64,000 bases of DNA from Toxotes chatareus (Eukaryota; Chordata; Actinopteri; Toxotidae), in the NCBI GenBank assembly GCA_016801885.1, contig CM028889.1, forward strand, positions 24,000,001 through 24,064,000, read 5' to 3'. Each line of letters begins with the position of its first letter. Within the stretch, counting starts at the first letter, position 1. Shown in pieces: positions 12,301-21,905 of this stretch. The notes beneath the pieces are model-generated. The model saw only the letters and a program-made list of their open reading frames with translations, did not search any database and was not told the origin of the DNA. Position numbers and translations under genes: made by a program.

Positions 12301-15300
12301 TGCTGATAGTAATAAAACCTCATCATGTAATTAACAAGTGTTACTGGGAAAGAGATCCAGCCAGTGAGGAAGCAAGGAGGGAAGCTGTTTTTTTCCTAAA
12401 ATATAACATCTTCCCTTCGCTCTCACATACAGCTTACAGCAGCTAGTTTATCCAGCTCCTCCTTCTGTGTCTGCCTGCCTCACCGTTTGTCTCACATTGT
12501 GGTTCCTGACACGGGGGAGCAGGCTTTACAAAAACACAAAGGGGGTTTAAACCCCAGCTCAGTGCTGTAGTTTACTCTAAAGGTAGGGATGATATTTAAA
12601 CCTCTTTAAATCTTCACTTGGTATCTAAGTCTGGAAAGAAGAACCATGATCTGTTTCTGAGAGTGTGTGCGTATGAGTGTGTGTGAGAGTGTGCACTGTG
12701 ACTAGAGCACCTGCAGACCATTGCATTCCCCCGTTAAATTAGCCTCATTTCATCTCACTCCCGTCTATCTCAACCTCTCCCTGAGCGTATGAAAAACAAC
12801 TAATATGTCTGCGTGTGAGCGCGTTTCCATCCCACCTGCCATCTAACACTGGGGTTGCGATTGCAGAACGGACATCAAAGCACCCCTCACCACCATCCTC
12901 AGCATCATCACTATCATGATCAGCCCCTCCAACAAGAGCAAAGCGAACAACAGCCGCAGCAGAAGCAGCAGCAGCAGCAGCAGGCAGTGGCAGATCTGAT
13001 AGACTTAGACCTGGATATGGTGACTCAGGTAAGGAGCTGTACATAAATACAGCAAAGCACAGTTCTCTTGTCGTTTTCAGGGTTCTCGGTATTAAATGTT
13101 ACCCATCAGCCCTCATGAAGTGGTTCTTTAGGCATGTCCTCAGATGATCTCTGGTCTCCCGTCCTCATCTGTACTGCACCGCTTTTGTCCTTCTCTAGTT
13201 GTAAGTCACTGCAACTCTTGACCCCTGTCAAATGTGAATAAAACATGCAATCCTTGGTGTTGCCATAGTTACCAGATTGAGGCACGAGTAGAGTTGTGTA
13301 CCGAATGTATGGGTGCACCCGCGTGTCCACACCTGCATGCGTACGTGTGAGAGAGGGAGGACGAGCGATATATAGTCGAGAGACAAACAGTCCAGTGGCT
13401 CAGAGCGAAGGTTCTTTAAGGCCAGAGCGAAGCTGGAGGTCAGAGTGCCTCTCTCTCACCTGCAGGCCCATTCGCTGACACATTAATAATGATTTCATGA
13501 CACTCTGATAATCACAGCCAACCCGCCAGCCCACTGCCACTCAGTTAAAGAATATTGAGTCAAGTGAACAAAAACTGGACAGAAAGTCTATAATTGTCCA
13601 GCTTCCTGTGCTGTTTGAACACTGGCTCCAGTGGCATTTTTCCTGTGCCGGTGGTTTCTGTTTGAGGAACATTAGCAAACCCTCCATGGTATCGACTCAG
13701 AGTACTCAGTGCCACAACATTCAGCAACAACTATGGGAACTGAATGTGTTTTAGGTGAAGAAAAGTGTTTGTTAAAGTGTGTTTTGTGAATTTAATCCCA
13801 TATACAACCTGTTATCAGTCCCCTGTGGATGCACCATTTTGTGGATCAAGCTTATCGTCTTGTTGAGTTGATGTTTATCTGCTATGCTAGACTCTGGAGC
13901 AACACTAGTCCATATTACAGCCTCTTCTCTTTGTAAAAAAAAAAAAAAAAACCTAGCATACCCATCCAGATCCATAACTGTAAAACACCATGCTCACAGA
14001 TCCATTTTCTGATATATATAAAAAGAACTTTGTGGTCTATGTGTGACCTACGCGAGCCAACGAGAGGGAAGATATTCTAAGAACATTCATTATCTCTAAA
14101 GAAATTATCCGCATCCATGATTTATGCAAATCTCTGACCATGTGTTCAAGGCTTAAATTCTTTTATCGACTAAAAATAGTTTCTTTCACTCGCCACCGGG
14201 CTAAAGATATTATTCATGTGCAGAAAATGGGAAGATACTAAAGTGAAGGATCGTGGGGAGGCTGTGAAAGGACACAGAATGATACAGAACAAATTCAGAT
14301 CCAATACAAAAGGCTACAGTCTCTGATAGCTACTCCCTCTGAGGCACACCGCACATCTTCTGCAAGAGGGAGACATTAATGATTTGTCCAGATGAAGACA
14401 GTGGTACAGTAATGATGCAGGGGGGTGTGGTGGTCTGTGTTTAGACCAGCTGCTGGAAAGCGCCTTTATCTGGAGCAGATGACAAAGATTGTGATAACTC
14501 TTGGTAGGTATGTCATCACAGTCAATCATTTCATCTCATTATTCCACCTCTCCTCACCTCTATGTAACCTCCTCTGTGTTGCTGCCACAGTGCTCAGGTA
14601 GGTGCCACAAACTTACCCAGCTAGTGTCGTGTTGCATGCAGTGTGTGTGATGCATGTTGCACTGGAATGGAAACTGCTTCAGATTACATATACGCTGTAA
14701 CAGTGCTGTTATTGTGCCTGACTGCTAGTGTGTACTTTCTCCGATTCTCAGAATATCAACCAATTAGAGATTTTTGGAGACATGTCCACACCTCCTGACA
14801 TCACCTCTCCATCGGTGAGGAGCTGTCACACACACACACACACACAGTTTGTAATTTACATCTTATAAAATTCTAACAGCATTTCCACTGAGCTGTCTCC
14901 TTTTTGTTTTTCCTTAACCCCCAACTTCCAATAACCACCGGCGCAGACCCCCGCCTCTCCAGCCAATACCCTCGACCCCTCGCAGGGCCTGCAGCCTCCC
15001 ACGGAACTGTTTGCTCCCTTCAATCCTGCGTCTGTGCCCTCAGGTAGGACCTTGTTCATTTTCCGCTAAAATACACCACTGCTACAAGCGAAGAGACACA
15101 AACGCAGCGGGAGGGAGAGAGAGTCAAGAGAAGAGATGAAGGGGAGCCAGAGAGTCAGAAGATTCAGAGGGAGAGGGGAAGAGAGGAGGGGGGGTGAGAT
15201 AAATAGAGAAGGAGGGGAAAGAGGGAAAAAGGTGGTGTTGGTTGTGTGTTGAATATGAAATGCATCATTAGCTTGCTGCCTCAGATGCTGCTGATTTACC

Positions 15301-18300
15301 TGTGGCTGCTGAGGCAACTGTGGCGGTCAGAGCAAAGTAATAAAACATGCTGAGATGATTGTAGTGAAGACTCCTTGGTATGCACGGGGGCCTGCGGGAT
15401 TAGGATTTGGATGTGGTGTGGATTTCACACTTTTTCCTGGGTCTCCTTCTTCACTCCCCTCCTCACCTCTGTTTGTCTCCTCTCCTCCCTTTTCCCTTGT
15501 CAGTGTAGCAGCGTGGTCAAGGTTAAATGTCAACTTTCTCTGCTGTAGGTAACAACTGGAGGTCAGAAACAAGAGAACAGCACGTGTTTTGAGTGATTTT
15601 AATGAGTGTGTGTTAAGCTCTGCCTTCTCATAATGACTCTGCCTCATTCTGGAGCTAATTATGAGAGTTCACCATGACCATTAAGAGACACCACAGTAGC
15701 TACAGGCAGAAATAGGGCAGCAGTCTCTCGTGATGTATGGGTGATTATCTGTGTGTGTTTGTGTGCAGAGGAAAAGCAGTGGTGAAACGCACTGTGGGTA
15801 TTATAATCACTTCCTTTTCCAGTTTCTGTTGTTACATTGTCATGTTAGCAACAACATCACCTTTGCTGTTTTTTCTAATCTCTAACCGTTCAACCACCAG
15901 GTTATGTGACAATGGGAGCGGTACCCCCCGGCCACTGGTCCCAGCAGGCGTTTGCTGCCCAGACACCACTGGCCTTCGGGGTCCAGTCTCCATTAGGCCC
16001 AGTAGCCCAGGTGCTGCCAGGCGGCCAGCCTCTCATCTGGGGCCAGGCCAACATCTTCCCTGCCACCCAGCAGCAGTGGGCAGCCATGGCAGCTGGAGCC
16101 TTTCCCCCTACAGCCTACCTCCCTGCCCAACCTGTGGGCACCCTGCCCGCCGCCATGTTCCAGACTCTCACCCCCGTCACAACTGTGACCCCGGCCGGCG
16201 AGAGCCATTCAGGTGCTGGAGCCGGCGCTTCAGCTCCCTCCCCCTCGGCGTCGTCGAGTCCGCAGCACGGGGAGAGGGGGAAGAAGATGGGCAAGGAGAT
16301 GTTCAAGGTGGGGGAGCTGATGAATTACGAGTTCGGATGAGAACAGAATCACAATATCTACTGAGAATCTTCATGAAATTAAAGCAATAAAATAATAGTA
16401 ATAAAACAGGCTACGTTTTGAGAGTCAATGCAGTGAGTCAAAGGGTTGACCTGACGAACGTTTGCCTCTTCCTTCAGGATTTTCAGCTGGCGAAGCCTCC
16501 GGCCATGCCGTCGAAGAAGGCTGATCAGCCCAGCTTAGCAGGAACCTCAGAGGCATTTAGCACTTACTTCAGCCGTGTGGGCACTGCCCAGGACACGGAT
16601 GACTGTGACGACTTTGACATTTCTCAGATGAATCTGACACCGGTCACCTCCACAACACCATCCACCAACTCGCGTAAGCGTTCTCTCTGTCCCCGTCTGT
16701 CTACCCCTCAGCTGTTTTTTTTTTTTTTTAACAAATCACCACAGGTGTGTAGCAACGTCTGACTCAGCTTGTCCTCCCATACAGCGCCGACCCCAGCTCC
16801 CAGGCAGAGCTCTCCCTCTAAGTCCTCAGCCTCCCATGTCAGCGACCCCCCCACCGACGCCACAGACCCCCCCACAGACGACTCGTTTGGGGAAGCGGAG
16901 GGCAGCCCTAGTCGCAGTGGAGAGGAAGATGCTGTAAGTGTTTGTGTAGCCATGTGTTTGTGTGCGAGGATGGTAGAGGAGGTTTGTGGAGTTAGTCAAG
17001 TGTGTGTGCCTTTAATAACTCAGTCCTTATGCTGCTATAACCTGCGCAGCATGTTTGAGGATCTCCTGATAAATAGCCTTTGTAGCAGTGTTGGCAGGCC
17101 AGGTAATCACTCTGCTTGATTAGGGGGCCGATGCTGTTGTGTCCCTTATAGTGTGTGTGTGTGTATAACTGTATGAACGTGAGCGGCGGCGTGCATGCGT
17201 ATGCGTAAGTATGTGGTTCAGTGTGTTTGTGTGTGCGCATGGTCAACACAGCATTAAATTAGCTGGTGGAATTGTCAGAGACATCATTAAGCTGTTATTA
17301 ATACCGAGCAGGTAGCGTCCATACATCACTACTTCTGTATGGACAGACTCATCTGATAGGTGAGATAGAGGAGGAATGGGGCTGCCCCAATTCTTCTTCC
17401 TGCAGCAATTAATATTTATTTTACCAGCAACAGCATCTCGAGAGAGGTGCTGAGAGAGGAAGTAAGAGAAATTGCGGAGGGATGAGAAGATAAAGAGAGA
17501 TTTTTAGGGGTGGGAGGAGAAATTCCCTTTGACCAAAGTCCTTGTAGAATGAGTGACCTTCTAAGAAACAGGACTTTTCTAAAACTTTCCCGACCATTTT
17601 TCTTTCTGTCTCGCTCTCTTTCGTGTTTCTTTCATGCTTTGCCTCTTTCTTCTCTTTTGCTCTCCGCTCTCCAGGCGTGAAACATTAGTTTTATGCCTCC
17701 AATCCTGCTATTATTGGAAAAAAAAGAAAAAAAAAATAGAGAACTTTCACACTGCTGAAAATGTCACCAGGCCTGAATAACACGCAGAAGCTTTACACAA
17801 CCCAGAAAAATGTGCATCGGTGGCGGCACTGAGTGAGTGAGGCGAAAAGGTTACGAAGAAAGAAAGAAAGAAAGAAAAACTGAGGAAAAATGGAGGGTAG
17901 GCAGAAAAACAGCCTCCCACTCTCTGCAGGACGAGGTGTAAAAAGCGGAAGTGTTTTAGGAAAAAAGCAGCAGATCAATAGAACAAACTCCGCAGAGGCT
18001 TTCATAATAGACCACTGTAAATGAGCTCTTGCGTGTGTGTGAGTGTGTGTGTGTGTTAGAGTATGTTTGTGTGTATTTGCAAATGTGTTTCTGAGAAGAG
18101 ACAGGCTGTGTGGGACGTGGTGTCTCGCTCCAAATGTCTGTATTTCTCCTTCAGAGTATTGACACCTTTTCTCCTTGCTTCCTGTTTTCGTCCTCTCTTG
18201 TAGCCTTTACCGATTCTGCAGTCTTTCTTTCCAATTTATTCCTCTCTTTCTGCTTTCCACCCCCTCTTATTTCCTTCTCTTATGCTCCTCCGTCGACCTT

Positions 18301-18432
18301 TCTCTCCACCCTCTCCTTCTCCTTCCTCCCCCTTCTTCTTACCCTCTTTAGGCGTGTGGTTCTGGGTCGCCCTGCCCCAGTGAGACAGCAGAGCCCAGCC
18401 CAGACCAGGCCAGTCCAGAGGCTGGGAGCTAG
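3264..18432 (+). CDS. dab1: dab1 (Disabled-1 Reelin adaptor), 5'-incomplete, 12 coding exons in window
   Basis: Cytoplasmic adaptor that binds NPxY tails of the Reelin receptors VLDLR and ApoER2 through its PTB domain. It is tyrosine phosphorylated by Src-family kinases and relays positional signals to migrating neurons. Coding exons: 3264-3395, 6073-6192, 6650-6688, 7200-7262, 8694-8747, 12867-13028, 14752-14814, 14947-15043, 15901-16307, 16478-16673, 16785-16933, 18352-18432. They total 1563 nt, giving 520 residues plus stop, and every junction keeps frame. The C-terminal half of the PTB domain, the four tyrosine motifs, the DMSTPPDITSP block, the DTDDCDDFDIS block and the terminal AGS match vertebrate DAB1. 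The N-terminus and first half of the PTB domain lie upstream of the window. Teleosts may have dab1a and dab1b; I cannot tell which this is. Confidence 0.97.
3396..6072 (+). other. dab1: dab1 intron
   Basis: 2.7 kb. TG-rich for the first 500 nt (3396-3660), then unique, moderately AT-rich sequence. No exon, RNA gene or mobile element recognised. The shorter introns 6193-6649, 6689-7199 and 7263-8693 likewise hold only TG, CA and pyrimidine runs. Confidence 0.7.
6073..6192 (+). CDS. dab1: dab1 exon: PTB C-terminal helix and first tyrosine motif
   Basis: 120 nt, 40 residues, phase 0 at both ends. AEPVILDLRDLFQLIYEIK is the C-terminal PTB helix. It is followed by a Lys/Glu-rich stretch and ends AVYQ. 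The tyrosine corresponds to mammalian Y185; its TI residues come from the next exon. Acceptor tcctag, donor gtacgc. Confidence 0.97.
6650..6688 (+). CDS. dab1: dab1 tyrosine-motif micro-exon (YQ|TI to YQ)
   Basis: 39 nt, 13 residues, TILEEDLEDPVYQ, phase 0 at both ends. It completes the YQTI motif (mammalian Y185) and ends at the tyrosine equivalent to Y198. Flanks are ctgcag and gtaact. It can be skipped without frameshift. Confidence 0.96.
7200..7262 (+). CDS. dab1: dab1 tyrosine-motif cassette exon (YQ|YI to YQ)
   Basis: 63 nt, 21 residues beginning YIVFEAGHEPIRD and ending IYQ, phase 0 at both ends. It completes YQYI (mammalian Y198) and ends at the tyrosine equivalent to Y220. In the known system, phosphorylated YQVP/YDVP motifs recruit CRK-family adaptors, while the YQxI motifs act with Src-family kinases and PI3K. 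Confidence 0.96.
8694..8747 (+). CDS. dab1: dab1 exon with YQVP/YDVP CRK-binding motifs
   Basis: 54 nt, 18 residues, VPTSQQKEGVYDVPKRHP, phase 0 at both ends. It supplies VP to the preceding YQ (mammalian Y220) and carries YDVP (mammalian Y232). Acceptor tgtgtag, donor gtgagt. The intron sequence after the donor reads V-S, the same two residues that follow the conserved Pro in the human protein. Confidence 0.96.
11124..11155. repeat. (ATATG)n short tandem repeat
   Basis: Imperfect pentamer repeats in an intron (atcatatgatatgatatgat and continuing). Confidence 0.85.
11356..11382. repeat. (TG)n microsatellite
   Basis: Perfect TG run immediately upstream of the candidate regulatory block at 11420. 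Confidence 0.95.
11420..11645 (+). promoter_or_regulatory. candidate intronic enhancer (ATTA/GATA cluster)
   Basis: Within about 230 nt are gcgttaattaaagg, ccttaattg, ggtaattactg, ggctaattgatagg, actgataaagataaagg, tttaatgg and gataattgg. Such a cluster of homeodomain-type cores and GATA words in repeat-free intron DNA is typical of vertebrate neural enhancers. Conservation cannot be judged from one sequence. Confidence 0.3.
12867..13028 (+). CDS. dab1: dab1 His/Gln-rich exon
   Basis: 162 nt, 54 residues, phase 0 at both ends. It begins NGHQSTPHHH, continues with a His cluster and a poly-Gln tract (six Gln in a row plus interrupted runs), and ends AVADLIDLDLDMVTQ. Human DAB1 has an NGYSFEDF...AVTQ segment at this place; only the NG start and the VTQ end agree. 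The acceptor (ttgcag) and donor (gtaagg) are good. Frame and position support a real exon, although the middle is unlike mammals. Confidence 0.82.
13029..14751 (+). other. dab1: dab1 intron
   Basis: 1.7 kb of unique sequence with an A run at 13936-13952 and no recognisable gene or repeat family. Confidence 0.65.
14752..14814 (+). CDS. dab1: dab1 exon, LEIFGDMSTPPDITSP block
   Basis: 63 nt, 21 residues, phase 0 at both ends. It contains QLEIFGDMSTPPDITSPS, nearly identical to the human segment. Acceptor tctcag, donor gtgagg. A (CA)n run lies just inside the following intron. Confidence 0.96.
14947..15043 (+). CDS. dab1: dab1 Pro/Ser-rich exon
   Basis: 97 nt, phase 0 in and phase 1 out. It encodes TPASPANTLDP through FAPFNPASVPS with a split Gly codon. 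Aligned human DAB1 ends AAVPSG before YVAMGAV, as here. Donor gtagga. Confidence 0.94.
15044..15900 (+). other. dab1: dab1 intron
   Basis: 857 nt: a purine-rich stretch (15110-15230) and a pyrimidine-rich one (15430-15500). No further exon recognised. Confidence 0.6.
15901..16307 (+). CDS. dab1: dab1 large Pro/Gln/Ala-rich exon
   Basis: 407 nt, phase 1 in and phase 0 out. It starts (G)YVTMGAVPPGHW, passes GQANIFPATQQQW and LPAAMFQTLTPVTTV, and ends GKKMGKEMFK. It corresponds to the C-terminal low-complexity region of human DAB1, including conserved MGKE.FK. An Ala/Ser/Pro stretch (GAGAGASAPSPSASSS) is expanded relative to the remembered human protein. The donor, gtgggg, is not ideal but is supported by the KDFQ junction. 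Confidence 0.95.
16478..16673 (+). CDS. dab1: dab1 exon, DTDDCDDFDISQMNLTP block
   Basis: 196 nt, phase 0 in and phase 1 out. DFQLAKPPAMPSKKADQPSL is followed by EAFSTYFSRVGTAQDTDDCD and NLTPVTSTTPSTNS. This is among the best-conserved parts of the DAB1 C-terminus. Acceptor cttcag, donor gtaagc. Confidence 0.97.
16785..16933 (+). CDS. dab1: dab1 exon, PTPAPRQSSPSKSSASH block
   Basis: 149 nt, phase 1 in and phase 0 out. PTPAPRQSSPSKSSASHVSD matches human; the rest is an acidic Asp/Pro/Ser segment ending GEEDA. Human DAB1 has a serine here (SPSKS) phosphorylated by CDK5. The phase-0 end allows joining to either 18352 or 21858. Confidence 0.96.
16934..18351 (+). other. dab1: dab1 intron
   Basis: 1.4 kb. 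TG/GT-rich at 17150-17240, an (AAAG)n-like run at 17856-17878, and a long pyrimidine-rich lead (18130-18350) into the stop exon. ATTA-rich words at 17260-17430 might be regulatory. Confidence 0.6.
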
Positions 18433-18448
18433 ATAGCAGAAGGGCAGG
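18352..18448 (+). CDS. dab1: dab1 canonical stop exon
   Basis: Coding 18352-18432, 26 residues ending DQASPEAGS and stop tag; human DAB1 ends ISPQAGS. The acceptor tctttag follows a long pyrimidine tract. A donor, gtaggt, at 18449 ends the exon 16 nt after the stop, so the 3' UTR continues in a later exon. The short stop-to-junction distance should avoid nonsense-mediated decay. The human SDPFGEPSG part of the tail is not kept. Confidence 0.88.
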
Positions 18449-20289
18449 GTAGGTATCAATACCACCTCCCCACTAACTCCTCCTCCTTCACCTCCCTGCC
18501 CTTTTCTGTTCTTCTGGTCGACTCTTTTATCCCACACCTGTGTCAGTCTTGCTGAAATCTCTGCATGCTGCATCTTTTTTCATCTTTTCCTTCGCCTGCT
18601 GGTTTTCTTTTGTGTCTCTGATCTTATTTTCACAGTTATACTTCATCTCTCCTTTTCCTGCAGTCACGCATGCTCAGAGGGAGACGTGTGTTTGAGTGGA
18701 TTTGAATGGTTTGTCATGTATGATTGTGCATGTATTTCATTTTTGTGTGCCGGTATTATGAAGCTGCATCGCATGTGTGACTCTTTGAGACAATGTGTGA
18801 CACGTTCATCACGCACAGTCGCTTTGGCCATAGTGCTCTGTGCCCTCACTGTGTCCTGTCTTTGTGACGTGTACCTAAATAACGCCCAGTTCCCTAAATA
18901 GCACACCTCACCAGGAAAGCCAACAGTGTGTGACAGCCAATCAGAAACTGTGTGCTCCAGTGAACAGGACGTCTTCTGAGATATGCCAGTGTTGTGCGCA
19001 ATATGTTGATCTTGGATGTTTAGCTTAATATATTAATATAACGTGATGTGTGCTGTCATTTCATGCATTATGTATGTTTTGTGACGTACTGTAACTCACA
19101 GCGTGTGCATTTTTTTTTTTTTTAGAGGATTGAACTGATAAAGACAAGCAGCTACTTTCAGAACTAAGAAAATATGACGTGTGTTTTTGCACTTTTTGCA
19201 CATCACATCATCCTACAGGAAAACTTTCACACAGCTCGCAATGGCTGGAAATTTCTTTTAGAGATGTGTCAACATGCAGTTTTGCTGTTTGCCTTCTCAA
19301 GAAGACAGAGGGACACACACACACACACACACACCAAAGAAGAGAGCCATTTTGATCCCTGCCTCCCTACCCGGTGTCATCACCCACACAGTTCTTGACT
19401 GTGGCTCCTTAATGATAGCTGCTGGCACTCACACAGGGAAAAATGTAATGGTTGTGTTTTCATCAGCTAATACTGGGGTGCCAAGATTAATGACTGCCCC
19501 GGCATAATTGGCATTAATTAAAACCCAAGAAGCCTTCTAGTCCTTCCCCCACTCGAGGAGAGAGGAGGGCTGGCTGAGCAGCCTCTCTACCCTGTTGGCC
19601 AGCTTCCTCACATTGAGACTGTCTGAAAGCTGCAGGGCAGCAGGTGGATGCGGGCCTTAAGTGGGAGGATGGATGGTGGAGTACTGAGTGGTGAATCTGG
19701 CTGCAGACTGACTGTGTTATGGCCAGAAGCACCGAGTTTTTCCTCTGTAGTAGGTGGACTGCTTTGGTCCTGGTCCAATGACGCTGCTCCCATATGGTGT
19801 TTACTTGCTCAATCACATCGACTTTAGACATCTTCCCAAACACACATGTGCACACACACACACACACACACACCTGTGCAGTAGGCCCAGTTATTCCCCA
19901 GATAAGCACACCTGTGATCGATAGTGTCACCACCTGTGCTCATATTGGAGCCAAAATATGTGTGTGTTTCTAAGTGTGTGCTTGCTGTTGGCCATGACTG
20001 CCTGTCATGTCCTCCCCCTCCCACTGTGTGGCTCCGACAGACATGTGTTCAGGCTGGTGGGAGTGCAAGTGTTTTTTTTTCTGGCGTGATCTCATCTCGT
20101 CCAGCGAACGCTCCTGACTCTCAGCCTTACCTGCTTCCACAGTTCACTGAGCAGTCTCACACTGCTCCCCCTGTCCAGGGCCTAACACTCACATGCATGT
20201 ACATAGATGTCAACGCATGTACCAGCCAGGCCAGATATTTTGGCCTTTGGGCTGGCACAAAACCAGCACATCACTCATACCACCATCCA

Positions 20290-20293
<4 letters not shown>

Positions 20294-20335
<42 letters not shown>
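20294..20335. repeat. (CT)21 microsatellite
   Basis: Perfect CT run in the last dab1 intron; one of the few non-CA dinucleotide arrays in the window. Confidence 0.95.
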
Positions 20336-20337
<2 letters not shown>

Positions 20338-21450
20338 CGGGGTTGATGGAGCCGAAGCGGCCCCATGTTGGCAGCGCCGGGTAGATGATGCAGGGTGACA
20401 CTGCCGGGCTGTGGCTCTGGTGCAGGGTCTGAGCAGTGTGTGCTCGCTGTCACTGCTTGTCTCAGCCTCTTTGTCACCTCTCTCAGGGCTGCTGGCAGCT
20501 ACTTTCTGCTGACTGTCTGGCTTTGGCCACCCCTACAGTTGCAGCTCTGCATCCTGTGGCCCAAAGCCTCAGCAAGAATCCCTGCTATCCTTAACCCCAG
20601 TTCTCTGTTCAGATGAGAGGCGGTGTGGGTTATGTAACAGGTCAGGTTTCAAAGTGACTGTGAGTTTAGAACTTTTTTTGAAAGTTTGTCTTGTTATTTT
20701 TTTCTCCAAGATACGACTCTATCGCTTCAGAGAGCTGCATTCAGATACAACATGAATCAAATTTCGCTTCATTGATGTAAATGAATAGGCCTGCGACTAG
20801 GCATTTTCATTATCAATAAAATCTTCTGCTTTTTTCTTTTTAGTTAATAATCAATTAATTGTTTTGCCCATAAAACGTGTGTTGATGCCTTTGTTTGTTC
20901 GATCATGTTGCTTCTAAATTTCACTTCATGCCTTAGGTTGTAACTGAGTGGCATCACTCAGCAGCAGGACCATAACGTCACGTCGTAGCGTGGCCTTGTG
21001 AGAATGTAGCATCTTTTCTCACATCAGCAGAAAATTTCTGTCCAGTCCACTCACAGCCCCCCACCCCCGGTCAGGTTTCATCAGATTATATGAATATTTC
21101 TTTATCCTTGAGCAGGAGCAGCTGGTACACCCCAAACACCGAGCACACTTCTCTGCGCCGAGGGAGAGAAGTTGCCCAGAATATAATAAGCCAGTCAGAA
21201 GTCTCCAATCAAGTTGTCTGCATGGCAGATTGAGTGGCTGGCTGTAATTATGCGTACGATAATAATGGGCCCATTGTGAGTGACTGCAGCAGGCTTGGTG
21301 CTCTGACTGCAGGGTCTTCCATCATCCACTGTTTTCTTCCGGCTCAGTTGGAGAGAAATACAGACATGATGACTCATAACTGGTCTTTCAAGGCGCTAGT
21401 TTATACCTCTGATTCACACTGGTCCTGGAGGGAGCCTGGTGTGGCAGAGA

Positions 21451-21453
<3 letters not shown>

Positions 21454-21484
<31 letters not shown>

Positions 21485-21509
21485 ACACACACACACACAC
21501 ACACACACA
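21454..21509. repeat. (TG)15(CA)13 inverted microsatellite
   Basis: TG array meeting a CA array at gtgcac, forming a near-perfect palindrome of about 56 nt. Confidence 0.97.
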
Positions 21510-21857
21510 TAAAAAGGTTTCGAGAGTGAGGGGTGACTCAGTGGGAGCCTCTGAATGGACTGAGAGGAGAAATGATTGGACATCTCCTCCAATGCAGTGT
21601 GCTACTGCCACCTGGTGGCTATGTTAGGTACAGGAACTGGCAAACCTCTGCAGGTCTGGATCCTTACTTGTCAGGACCTGCAGGCTGGTGATACTTGCAG
21701 TTAAGTCGGCTGCCAGAATAAACCCGAAACTTAGACCCTCCCTTTTAATTATGTAACATTAAGATGAAGTGCAGAGGCCACACGATTCTGATACAGCCAG
21801 GCAGAGAAAAATATACATATTTTTGAAATTGCTGATGTTTTTCTCTGTCATGCACAG

Positions 21858-21905
21858 ATGGGGAAGGACCCTCTCTACGCCCAGATCAACAAAGGGAAGA
21901 AATAA
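21858..21905 (+). CDS. dab1: dab1 last exon: alternative C-terminus MGKDPLYAQINKGKK
   Basis: After acceptor tgcacag the sequence reads MGKDPLYAQINKGKK and taa. Joined directly from the phase-0 end of the 16785-16933 exon, it gives an alternative 15-residue basic tail with a PLYAQI tyrosine motif. When exon 18352-18448 is included, this stretch is 3' UTR. Intact coding sense at a correct splice site suggests use, but no transcript is visible here. Confidence 0.6.
   Translation: MGKDPLYAQINKGKK

Larger units (their letters stand above)
8748..12866 (+). other. dab1: dab1 intron with possible regulatory block
   Basis: 4.1 kb. Simple repeats at 9372-9394, 9578-9597, 10962-10983, 11124-11155 and 11356-11382. 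A microsatellite-free block at 11420-11645 is rich in TAATTA and GATA-like words. I found no counterpart of the mammalian FEDFEERF-coding exon. Confidence 0.6.
18449..21857 (+). other. dab1: dab1 last intron (inside the 3' UTR or before the alternative tail)
   Basis: 3.4 kb. CA runs at 19313-19333 and 19852-19873, (CT)n at 20294-20335, and a (TG)(CA) palindrome at 21454-21509. Repeat-free sequence at 19430-19535 contains several ATTA words. A palindromic gccacctggtggc at 21607 weakly resembles CTCF/E-box sites. No gene seen. Confidence 0.6.

Noticed and set aside
15737..16390. 217-codon plus-strand frame
   Set aside because: Out-of-frame reading of the GC-rich dab1 exon 15901-16307; the true frame has clear DAB1 similarity and fits the splice phases.
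21607..21619. Palindromic gccacctggtggc as a CTCF site
   Set aside because: Mismatch at the central A of the CTCF core; fits an E-box palindrome equally well, so not called.
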